From: Candidatus Laterigemmans baculatus | Lineage (GTDB): Bacteria > Planctomycetota > Planctomycetia > Pirellulales > Pirellulaceae | NCBI RefSeq assembly: GCF_010367455.1 | Contig: NZ_WRPR01000052.1 | Span: forward strand, 17,338 to 81,337 | Reading direction: 5' to 3' | Length of the DNA stretch: 64,000 nucleotides | Shown: in pieces, positions 43,698 to 51,220 of the stretch | Layout: every line of letters begins with the position of its first letter | Position numbering within the stretch: the first letter of the stretch is position 1 | Position numbers and translations under genes: made by a program | The notes under the pieces: model-generated | What the model was told of the DNA's origin: nothing | The model's input: only the letters and a program-made list of their open reading frames with translations | Database searches by the model: none

Positions 43698-43763
43698 GCT
43701 CCCGGGTATGTAGCGCGCAGTCCTCCGCCCCCCTAGGACTCGTTCTATCCGGGAGCTTTTTTT
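43698..43763 (+). terminator. Compound rho-independent terminator after the diguanylate cyclase
   Basis: The outer stem GCTCCCGG (43698-43705) pairs with CCGGGAGC (43749-43756), with an inner AGTCCT/AGGACT stem between; TTTTTTT follows (43757-43763). Confidence 0.7.
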
Positions 43764-43819
43764 ATGCGCGGCGATTTAGGCGACGCGGCCCTAGGCGATA
43801 CGACTTAGGCGACGCGGCC

Positions 43820-44533
43820 TTACGCGACGAACCGGTAGCCGGCGTCGCGGATCGTCAGGATGTGCTTGGGCTGGCTCGGGTTCTCCTCGACGATCTTCCG
43901 CAAGCGGACGATGAACTGGTCGACCGCGCGGGTCTGCAGGTTGCCCGACATCTCCCAGACTTCGCTGAGCAGTTCCTGCCGAGTGATCACGCGGCCCGGA
44001 TTGGTGGCGAAGTACTGCAGCAAGCGGAGCTCTTTGGGAGTCATCTTCACCGGCTCGCCCGCGATCATCACCTCGTGGGTCACGAAGTTGACGTGCACGC
44101 GGCCAAATTCGGTTTGCTCGAGCGGTTCGGATTTGACGCGGCGGGGAGCGGCGTCGCGGCCTGGGGAAAGGTTCAGCAGATTCTTGATGCGGCTGAGCAA
44201 CTCGTCCAACTCGAACGGCTTGGACATGTACTGGTTCGCCCCCACGTTGAAGCCCCGCGTCCGATCCTCGGTCAGCGTGCGGGCCGAGAGCATCAGGATG
44301 GGGATCGACAAGCCGCGGGCCCGGATCGTCTCGCAGACCGCATAGCCGCTCATCCCCGGGAGCATCAGATCGAGCACGATCGCATCGATCGACGCCGCGT
44401 CGTGCTCGATCCGCTTCAGAGCCGTGGGCCCGTCGCCCGCCCAGGTGACGCGATAGCCCTCGGCTTCGAGGTTGTACTTGATCCCCACGCCCAGGTGCTC
44501 TTCATCCTCGACGATCAAAATGTGGTTCGACAT
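43820..44533 (-). CDS. OmpR/PhoB-family response regulator
   Basis: From the ATG at 44533 the protein has 237 residues. The receiver has acidic residues in LIVEDEEHL, the phospho-acceptor Asp in AIVLDLMLPGMSGY, Thr/Ser and Lys in MSKPFELDELL; the C-terminal winged helix has MTPKELRLLQYFATNPGRVI and RAVDQFIVRLRKIVEENPSQ. It pairs with the kinase gene 18 bp upstream. Such pairs control envelope, metal or phosphate responses; the sequence does not show which. Only seven extra residues would be gained by an upstream ATG at 44554. Confidence 0.93.
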   Translation of the reverse strand: MSNHILIVEDEEHLGVGIKYNLEAEGYRVTWAGDGPTALKRIEHDAASIDAIVLDLMLPGMSGYAVCETIRARGLSIPILMLSARTLTEDRTRGFNVGANQYMSKPFELDELLSRIKNLLNLSPGRDAAPRRVKSEPLEQTEFGRVHVNFVTHEVMIAGEPVKMTPKELRLLQYFATNPGRVITRQELLSEVWEMSGNLQTRAVDQFIVRLRKIVEENPSQPKHILTIRDAGYRFVA

Positions 44534-44550
44534 GGATCCCGCTACTCGTG

Positions 44551-45471
44551 TCACTTTACGGTGTTCGCGTTAGGCAAATGCAATTCAAAGATCGTCCCGC
44601 TTCGATTCCGCCCATCGCGGACGCGGACGCTGCCGCCGAGCGAGCGGACGACGGTCCGGACCAGGTACAACCCGAGCCCGGTCCCTTGGCGGCTCCGCTC
44701 CAGCTCGTTGCCGAGCCGCACGAAGCGGCCGAAGATCTTCCGCCGCAGCTTGCGGGGGATCCCGGCCCCGTTGTCGGCCACGCTGACCCACGCCGCACCG
44801 TCGCACAGGCGAGCCGTCACGGCGACCTCCGGAGGTGAGCCCCCGTACTTGATGGCGTTGTCGAGCAGATTGCGAAACGCGATCGTCAAATCGACCGGGT
44901 TGGCCGAGAGCTCGATCGGCTCGGCGTCGAGCGTGATCACCTCGTCGCCCAGCTCGTACCGCGCCTGGATGCTCGCCCGACACTGCTCGAGCAACTCGTC
45001 GACGCGACAGGTCTCCCGCAACTCCTCCGGATCGGGCCGCTTGACGCGGGCCGCATCGAGCAAATGGTTGATCAACTGATCGAGCCGCTCGACGTCGGCC
45101 AGCATGTAACGATGGAAGTTTTCTCGCTGCTCGTCGTTGACCTGCCGCCGCGAGAGCGTCTGCAAGTAGAGCTTCAGCGAAGCGATCGGACTCTTCAGCT
45201 CGTGCGTCACGCTGTCGACGAAATTCGACTGCCGGCGATTCATGTTCGTCGCCTGCACCAGCTGGATCAGGTACACGATCACGCCGGCTAAAATGCAAGC
45301 CAACGAAACGCTCCCGGCACTCAGCAAGACCCAGTACGCGGGCGCATCGTCCTCGTTGCCGATCGCCCCGATCACCGTGAGCAGAACCCAGCCCACGGTC
45401 ATCAGGATGACCAACACGATCATCACCACGCCGAGCGTGATCGGCCATTTCAGCGATCGGTGTTCAAACAT
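44551..45471 (-). CDS. Membrane sensor histidine kinase with a minimal periplasmic part
   Basis: From the ATG at 45471 the protein has 306 residues. TM1 (ITLGVVMIVLVILMTVGWVL) and TM2 (VLLSAGSVSLACILAGVIVY) are separated by only about 20 residues, so signal sensing is likely inside the membrane or by a partner. There is no clear HAMP; the H-box is SVTHELKSPIASLKLYL, the N-box FRNLLDNAIKYGG, and the G-boxes DNGAGIP and GTGLGLYL are intact. It is the cognate kinase of the downstream OmpR-type regulator. Confidence 0.92.
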   Translation of the reverse strand: MFEHRSLKWPITLGVVMIVLVILMTVGWVLLTVIGAIGNEDDAPAYWVLLSAGSVSLACILAGVIVYLIQLVQATNMNRRQSNFVDSVTHELKSPIASLKLYLQTLSRRQVNDEQRENFHRYMLADVERLDQLINHLLDAARVKRPDPEELRETCRVDELLEQCRASIQARYELGDEVITLDAEPIELSANPVDLTIAFRNLLDNAIKYGGSPPEVAVTARLCDGAAWVSVADNGAGIPRKLRRKIFGRFVRLGNELERSRQGTGLGLYLVRTVVRSLGGSVRVRDGRNRSGTIFELHLPNANTVK

Positions 45472-45615
45472 GCTCCAGATTGTAATGTCGCAATTGCGAC
45501 TGCTCACGATGGCTTCGCCCTGGGGCGGATGGATATAATTCTCTCGGCGGACGCGCGAGCGGGCCCGATGTTTGCTCCCGTTGATCCATCAAGAGCCAGT
45601 CGAACGGGCAACGCG

Positions 45616-45654
45616 AGGGCTGTCGAAGAGGGCTGTCGAAGAGGGCCGTGGAAG
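45616..45654. repeat. Three 13-bp tandem repeats ahead of the anchor-protein gene
   Basis: The units AGGGCTGTCGAAG, AGGGCTGTCGAAG and AGGGCCGTGGAAG run head to tail, 11-50 bp before the start at 45666, and may overlap its ribosome site (purine-rich AGAGGG). Confidence 0.75.
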
Positions 45655-45665
45655 AGGGTTGGGCG

Positions 45666-46115
45666 ATGCAACCGAATACCAGCGACAAGCAGTTTTCCGA
45701 ACAGATCGTCCGCCAAGTCGCCGCGGACGCCCGGCGGGCCCTCGTGCGGGGCCGCTATTCACCCGAGAGCTCGCAGATCGAACAGCTGCGGTGCATCGAC
45801 GATCAACCGGAGACCGAGCGGGAGTTCGGCCACCAGTTGTGGTTCTTCGACGGGTTCGGGGTCGATGAACTGAATCGCCGCGTGCGGATCTTTGGAGCCA
45901 TCGAGTACTCCCTCCAGTTCGGGCTGCATGAACTGGTCGAGGACGGGGTTTTTCCGGACGATACTCAGCGGGATCGATTTCGCCACGTCTACCGCGGCCA
46001 TGCTCCCCAGCCCACCTGGCGGCATGCCGCCCACGGTTGGTTGGCTGCCGGCATGGCCGTCGTCACGGCAATCTTTCTCGCCTACCTCGCCCTCACCCAA
46101 CTCTTCCCCGTCTGA
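45666..46115 (+). CDS. Small tail-anchored protein preceding an ABC transporter
   Basis: From the ATG at 45666 the protein has 149 residues. Residues 1-115 are a charged helical domain (SEQIVRQVAADARRALVRGR, ELNRRVRIFGAIEYSLQFGL), and the C terminus is a single membrane helix (WLAAGMAVVTAIFLAYLALT) with a very short tail. Ten bases separate it from the ABC ATPase start, so it is likely an accessory subunit or regulator of that transporter. No family is recognised. Confidence 0.68.
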   Translation: MQPNTSDKQFSEQIVRQVAADARRALVRGRYSPESSQIEQLRCIDDQPETEREFGHQLWFFDGFGVDELNRRVRIFGAIEYSLQFGLHELVEDGVFPDDTQRDRFRHVYRGHAPQPTWRHAAHGWLAAGMAVVTAIFLAYLALTQLFPV

Positions 46116-46125
46116 GCTCGAATCG

Positions 46126-47295
46126 TTGACCGAAGAGACCACGCTCGCTGCCCCAGCCCCAGCGTTAGCCCCGGCGGAAGTCGGCAGTTCGGCTGAACCG
46201 CTGATCAAGGTCCACGAGCTCCGCAAGACCTACCGCTCCGGATGGACCTCCCGCCGCCGCGTCGAAGCGCTCCGCGGGGTCTCGCTCGAAGTCCTCCCGG
46301 GGGAAGTCTTCGGCCTCCTCGGCCCCAACGGAGCAGGCAAAACGACCCTGATCAAAGTCCTGCTGGGGATCGTCCGCAGCAGCGGTGGGCGGGCGAGCGT
46401 GCTCGGCCAGCCGGCCGGGTCGGTCGCCAGCCGCCGCCGGATCGGCTACCTCCCCGAGAACCTCCGCATCGAACGGCACCACACCGCCCGCTCGGCGCTG
46501 GCCTTCTACGGGCGGCTGAGCGATCTCAGCGGCGCGGCGCTGCAGAGGCGGATCGACTCGCTGCTCGAGTTGGTGGGGCTCGAGGGGCGCGATCGCGAAC
46601 CGGTCAGCCGCTTCAGCAAGGGGATGGGACAGCGGCTGGGGCTCGCCCAGGCGCTGCTGAACGATCCTGAGCTGCTGATCTTGGACGAGCCGACTGACGG
46701 CCTCGATCCGGTCGGCCGCGCCGACGTTCGCAAGCTGCTCCGGCGACTCGGCGACGAAGGCAAAAGCGTGCTGATGAACAGCCACATCCTGCAGGAAGTG
46801 GAACTGGTCTGCGACCGCGTGGCGATCATGACCCACGGCACGCTCCGCTCGCTCGGCAGAATCGATGAACTGACGCCCGCCACCCCGCGCGGCACCGCCA
46901 CCGCTCGCAGCAGTCTGCACATCCAGGTCGCCAGCGAACAAACCCGGCTCGCCCTCGACGCGCTCTCCTCCCCCAATTCCCTTAGCTCGCAGACGCCCGC
47001 GACAGCGCTCCAGTCCCTGCCCGCATTCAGGCCCGTCCTCGGACAACCGACCCGCCACGGAACCGTGCCGATCACCCTCGAGGTCGAGGATCAAGCAGCC
47101 ACCGACCACTGCGTCGATCGCTTGCGGGACGCCGACGTCAGCATCTTGCGGTTGGAAGTCCGCCGCCCGAGCCTGGAGGATGTTTTTCTGGAGATCGTCC
47201 GCAGCGATCCGGAGGCGCCGCCGGAAGCGGAGATCGCCGCCGAAGCAGGCCTGACAGCCGAGTTCGACCCCGCGGATGCAGGCAATGGGAACTAG
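46126..47295 (+). CDS. ABC transporter ATPase (ABC-2 / CcmA type), probable TTG start
   Basis: From the TTG at 46126 the protein has 389 residues. After an Ala/Pro-rich lead, ABC motifs appear: Walker A LLGPNGAGKTTLI (66-75), Q-loop region RRIGYLPENLRI, signature SRFSKGMGQRLGLAQ, Walker B LLILDEPTDGLDPVGR and an H-loop in NSHILQEVELV. A C-terminal extension includes IQVASEQTRLALDALSSPNS and RRPSLEDVFLEIV. It would drive the ABC-2 permease at 47456. In-frame ATGs further upstream lie inside the previous gene. Confidence 0.85.
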   Translation: MTEETTLAAPAPALAPAEVGSSAEPLIKVHELRKTYRSGWTSRRRVEALRGVSLEVLPGEVFGLLGPNGAGKTTLIKVLLGIVRSSGGRASVLGQPAGSVASRRRIGYLPENLRIERHHTARSALAFYGRLSDLSGAALQRRIDSLLELVGLEGRDREPVSRFSKGMGQRLGLAQALLNDPELLILDEPTDGLDPVGRADVRKLLRRLGDEGKSVLMNSHILQEVELVCDRVAIMTHGTLRSLGRIDELTPATPRGTATARSSLHIQVASEQTRLALDALSSPNSLSSQTPATALQSLPAFRPVLGQPTRHGTVPITLEVEDQAATDHCVDRLRDADVSILRLEVRRPSLEDVFLEIVRSDPEAPPEAEIAAEAGLTAEFDPADAGNGN

Positions 47296-47348
47296 CTCGA
47301 CATCGCCACGGTGGGTTGATGCTCAGCAAAACGGGTCGCGGAAAAATC

Positions 47349-47412
47349 GTTTAACGGCAAGCCGAAGGCGACTGCTTTTTGAAACACAGTCGCCTTCGGC
47401 TTGCCGTTAAAC
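47349..47412. repeat. 26-bp perfect inverted repeat between ABC ATPase and permease genes
   Basis: The arms 47349-47374 and 47387-47412 are exact reverse complements over 26 bp (starting GTTTAACGGCAAGCCGAAGG) around a 12-base loop. The RNA hairpin would be very stable; there is no T-run after it, so it is not a standard terminator. It lies 43 bp before the permease ATG. Confidence 0.9.
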
Positions 47413-47455
47413 AACTGTGCCACGACTGCTGTCATCCCATTCCTCTTGAGCCTCC

Positions 47456-49798
47456 ATGCGACCCTACTTGGCGATCATCACCGACTCGTTCCACGCGGCT
47501 TTCGCCTCGCGGCTCCTCTGGATCGTACTCGGCTCCATCCTGCTGCTGCTCGCCGCGCTCGCTCCGATCGGGTACCACGAAGTCTATACCGTCGAGTTCA
47601 GCCCGGCTGACATTCACTCTTCGGATCGGCTCACCGGACTGCTCGCCGCGGCGATGGCCAACGATCGCGAGACGGCGGCCGGACGAGTCGCCGAAGCGCT
47701 TCCCGAGGAACTTCGCGAAGAGATCCGGCAAACCGCCGCCGGGGAGGCAAGGGGGCCGAGGCGGGGGCGGTACGCCGACGCGTTCAATGCGCTACTCGCT
47801 TCGGAACCGGACGACTCCCACATTCCGCTCGACGACCCGTGGTATGACGCGAAGCTGTGGGCGGGAACCCCGCGGATTGGCGAGCTGCGGGCGTTGGACG
47901 AGCGACCGGCCGAGGAGCTCTCCGACCAGCTCCGCCAGCGTCGCTCCCGGTTGCGTCTGGAAGCGGCCTTGCCCGGCGCGTTCCGCCCGCGCCCGGAGCG
48001 ATCGCTGGCAATTACCTACGCGGGGCTCGAAACGCCGGCCGTCCTGGCGGTCAGCCGTCAGCGGTTCATCGACTTGCTGAACCAGTTCGTCTTTCCGATC
48101 GCGTTGTACTACTTGCTCGGCGTGGGGGCGGTGTTTGTGGGCGTGCTGGTCACCGCGCCGATCATCCCCGAGATGCTGCAACCCGGTTCACTGCATCTGC
48201 TGCTCAGCAAACCGGTCTCGCGGCCGGGGTTGTATTTGAGCAAGTTCGTGGGGGGCTGCGCGTTCGTCCTGCTCAGCGTCGCCCTGCTGGTCAGCGGGAT
48301 GTGGTTGATCACCGGCTTTCGGCTGGGGATCTGGAATCACCGCCTGCTGTACTGCATTCCGATCTTCGTCTTTCTGTTCGCCGTCTACTACAGCGTCTCT
48401 GCGCTGGCCGCGCTCCGCTGGCGGTCGGCGATCGTCTCGGTCGTCCTCACCGTGCTGTTCTGGTTCGCGTGCTTTTCGGTGGGGCTGACCGCCGCGATGT
48501 TCGACACGCTGGTGACCGATCCGGCCAAGGTTCGTGGCATCGCGCGGAGCGGTGATTCGCTACTGGTCTCGACCGCTTCGGGCGGCCTGCTGCGGTTGGC
48601 GCCCGAGAGCGACGCCTACGCGCCGATCCTCGCCTCGGGATTCCAAAACCCTCACCGCATCCTGGGACCGGTCGAGCTGGCCGATGGTCGCATTGCCGCG
48701 GCCCGCATCCCTCAGAACCCGTTCAACGTGTTTGGCTCCGAGGACGTCCACCTGATGTTGCTCGCAGAGTCCCAGGATTGGGAGCAGCAAGTCGGACTGC
48801 GGTTGCCAGCGGGGACCCGCGAGTTGCGAGCCGCCGCCGATGGGGGACTGTTCGCTGCCGGAGCCGGCGGCATTTTCTACGCCTCGGGCGACTCGCTGCT
48901 GATCCCAGCCGACGCTCCTGAGGAGCCGCCAGCCGGAGGGCTGCTCGGGGGAATCCAGCGGCTGCTCGGGGAAACCGCGAGCGGATTTGAGCGGATCACA
49001 CCCCCGTCGGTTCCGCTGGCGCCACCGGCCGCTTTTGCGACCGTCCCGGGCTCCGAGGCGCTCGTCGTCTACAGCCACGGACGACTGCTGCGGCTCCGCG
49101 CCGGCCGACCCTCAGCGCCTTGGCAGATCACTGCGGAGAGGGACATCGGCGGAGACCTGACGCTCGACGTTCAGCTCGGCGCGACCGCCGAACGGATCGT
49201 GCTCGCGCGTCGCGGCGAACCGCTGCGGGTTTTCACCAGCGACGAGCTCGAACCGCTCGGCGAGATCCCCAGCCCATCCTCGGCGACCATCATCGCCCTG
49301 CAGGCCTCGCCCGTCGCCGAACAGCTCGTGGCAATTTTATCGGATCAGCGCGCCGCCCTGCTCCGCTTCGACGCCGAGCCCGCCGGGGATGCTCCGCGCC
49401 TCGAACTCGAGTTCGCCGCGATTCCCCATCAGGAAAGCATCGAAGCGGTTGCTTGGGACGCTGCCGGCACGCTCTGGCTGGCCCACGACGTCGACCGGCT
49501 GACGGCGATTAAGGTCGCCAGCGGAGAAATCCGCAGCGACCGCCACCCGGACCGCGACCTCTGGCGGCTGATCGATGCCTGGGGGGTCACGCCGCTGCGG
49601 TCGATCGTCCCGCAGACCGGCGAGTTGAGCGAAGCGGTCACGGCCGTCATTTCCGGCCGAGAGGATCTGGAGATCCCCGCCGGGGGCGAGGTCCAGCGAG
49701 AACAACTCGACGTGACCCGCCCGCTCGTGACCTGCGGCGTATTCACCGCCGCAATGCTGCTGCTCGGGTGCCTCTACATCTACCGGCAAGATTTTTAG
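47456..49798 (+). CDS. ABC-2-type permease fused to a beta-propeller-like domain
   Basis: The 780-residue protein has a first membrane helix at about 20-39 (LLWIVLGSILLLLAALAPIG), a large extracytoplasmic domain to about 200, and helices at about 205-360 (FPIALYYLLGVGAVFVGVLV, IPIFVFLFAVYYSVSALAAL). Residues 365-750 form propeller-like repeats (GDSLLVSTASGGLLRLAPES, TAERIVLARRGEPLRVFTSD). A last helix lies at about 757-775 (VTCGVFTAAMLLLGCLYIY). The ATPase upstream is its partner. The propeller is unusual for ABC-2 permeases and may contact an external ligand (inference). The end overlaps the convergent PQQ gene by 4 bp. Confidence 0.8.
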   Translation: MRPYLAIITDSFHAAFASRLLWIVLGSILLLLAALAPIGYHEVYTVEFSPADIHSSDRLTGLLAAAMANDRETAAGRVAEALPEELREEIRQTAAGEARGPRRGRYADAFNALLASEPDDSHIPLDDPWYDAKLWAGTPRIGELRALDERPAEELSDQLRQRRSRLRLEAALPGAFRPRPERSLAITYAGLETPAVLAVSRQRFIDLLNQFVFPIALYYLLGVGAVFVGVLVTAPIIPEMLQPGSLHLLLSKPVSRPGLYLSKFVGGCAFVLLSVALLVSGMWLITGFRLGIWNHRLLYCIPIFVFLFAVYYSVSALAALRWRSAIVSVVLTVLFWFACFSVGLTAAMFDTLVTDPAKVRGIARSGDSLLVSTASGGLLRLAPESDAYAPILASGFQNPHRILGPVELADGRIAAARIPQNPFNVFGSEDVHLMLLAESQDWEQQVGLRLPAGTRELRAAADGGLFAAGAGGIFYASGDSLLIPADAPEEPPAGGLLGGIQRLLGETASGFERITPPSVPLAPPAAFATVPGSEALVVYSHGRLLRLRAGRPSAPWQITAERDIGGDLTLDVQLGATAERIVLARRGEPLRVFTSDELEPLGEIPSPSSATIIALQASPVAEQLVAILSDQRAALLRFDAEPAGDAPRLELEFAAIPHQESIEAVAWDAAGTLWLAHDVDRLTAIKVASGEIRSDRHPDRDLWRLIDAWGVTPLRSIVPQTGELSEAVTAVISGREDLEIPAGGEVQREQLDVTRPLVTCGVFTAAMLLLGCLYIYRQDF

Positions 49799-51120
49799 CC
49801 ACCGACGCGGACCAGTTGGCTGCGGGTGCGGAACAAGAGGTCGCCGTCGAGCGGCACGGGGCTGGCCACGGTGTATTGCCCTTCGTCTCCCAGCTCGTTC
49901 TCGCCGACCAGCTCGGCTTTGCCTTCTTCGGCCGTCTTGCCGCTGGCGGGAAGCGCGATCACAAAGACGTGCCCGTCCTCCCGCGTCAGGTAGAGGTGCG
50001 AGGCGGTGACCAGCGGCGAGCTCGAGTATTGGTTGCGGTTCTTCGGCAACTCCACTTCCCACAGCGTCTTGCCGGTCTGGACGTCGAGCGCTCGGACGTG
50101 GCCTTTGTCGCCGCACAGGTACAGCCGTCCGTCACGAGCGGAGGGGGTCGGCACATCGGCGCCGAAATCCTGCTCCCAAAGAATCGCTTCCTGAGCGGCT
50201 TTGGCGTCGCTCCCGGCGGCCAGCAGCTTGCTCATGTCGACCGCCGTCAGCGTCGAACCGCGGGCGTAGGGGCAAACGATGACGTTCCCCGAGATCACCG
50301 GCGAAGCGATCGAGCGGAAGTAGCGTTCCCCCGCCGGATTGAAGCCGCCGAGCCGCGCCAACTCCTTGCCCGTCTCGGCGTCGTGCAGCGTCAGATGGTC
50401 CGCGCCGAGGACCGCGATCAACTTCTGATCGCCGACCGTGGTGAGCAACGGCGAGGTGTAACTCTGCGCCGACTCGTCGGGCGCTTCCACCATCCGGTCG
50501 ACCTTCCAGAGCTGCTCGCCGCTCTGTTTATCAAACGCGACCAAGTAGCTCGGGCCGCTCTGCATGACGGCGATGACCACGGCGGTGTCGGTCAGCAGAG
50601 GACTCGAGCCGAGGTCCCACCACAGCGTGTCTTCGCCATACTCTTCTTGGATGTTGCGGTGCCAGCGGACTTTGCCCGAGGTGTCGACACAGCCCAGGTC
50701 GCCGCTCCGGTAGTAGGCGTAAACCAGCTCCCCGTCGGTCGTCGGCGACGGATTGCTGCCGCTTCCCTTTTTGTGCTTGCCCCCGCGGTCCTGACCGAGC
50801 GTGACATCCCACAGCGGCTTCCCCGTATCGGCTGCGACCGCCAGCAGCAGGTTGTCGTCGCCATCACCGGTGGTGAGAAAAACCTTGTCACCGGCCACGA
50901 CCGGCGTGCTTCCGGCCCGCCCCGGGACCTCGAATCGCCACTGCACCGAATCGCCCGCCTCCCAGCGGACCGGGTACCCGCTGCCGGGAGCGACGCCTTG
51001 CTGGTCCGCCCCCCGCCAGTGGTTCCACGAATCGGCCGCCCGCACGCTGGGGGTGTCCAGGACCATGGGAAGCAGCGAGCAGGCGGCTCCGCAGAGTCCC
51101 ATCGAAAGCCATCGCAACAT
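49795..51120 (-). CDS. Secreted PQQ-like beta-propeller protein, second in window
   Basis: From the ATG at 51120 the protein has 441 residues with a signal peptide (MLRWLSMGLCGAACSLLP...VRA). Propeller blades carry the W-docking pattern (TGKPLWDVTLGQD, SGEQLWKVDRMVE, TGKTLWEVELPKN) and the opening WNHWRGADQQGVAPGSGYP matches the secreted planctomycete PQQ-repeat group. It is larger but similar in plan to the 2.1-3.4 kb protein. Function is unknown; such proteins often accompany outer-membrane or secreted redox systems. The stop overlaps the ABC permease stop. Confidence 0.87.
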   Translation of the reverse strand: MLRWLSMGLCGAACSLLPMVLDTPSVRAADSWNHWRGADQQGVAPGSGYPVRWEAGDSVQWRFEVPGRAGSTPVVAGDKVFLTTGDGDDNLLLAVAADTGKPLWDVTLGQDRGGKHKKGSGSNPSPTTDGELVYAYYRSGDLGCVDTSGKVRWHRNIQEEYGEDTLWWDLGSSPLLTDTAVVIAVMQSGPSYLVAFDKQSGEQLWKVDRMVEAPDESAQSYTSPLLTTVGDQKLIAVLGADHLTLHDAETGKELARLGGFNPAGERYFRSIASPVISGNVIVCPYARGSTLTAVDMSKLLAAGSDAKAAQEAILWEQDFGADVPTPSARDGRLYLCGDKGHVRALDVQTGKTLWEVELPKNRNQYSSSPLVTASHLYLTREDGHVFVIALPASGKTAEEGKAELVGENELGDEGQYTVASPVPLDGDLLFRTRSQLVRVGG

Positions 51121-51220
51121 TATCTTGTCCTTGAAAAAGCGTTGGGAACGGAGGAAGGGTCGAGCGAGACTGTAATATAAAGGGCTGGCCCACGCCTCGC
51201 TCGAAGCTCCCGCTATCCCA

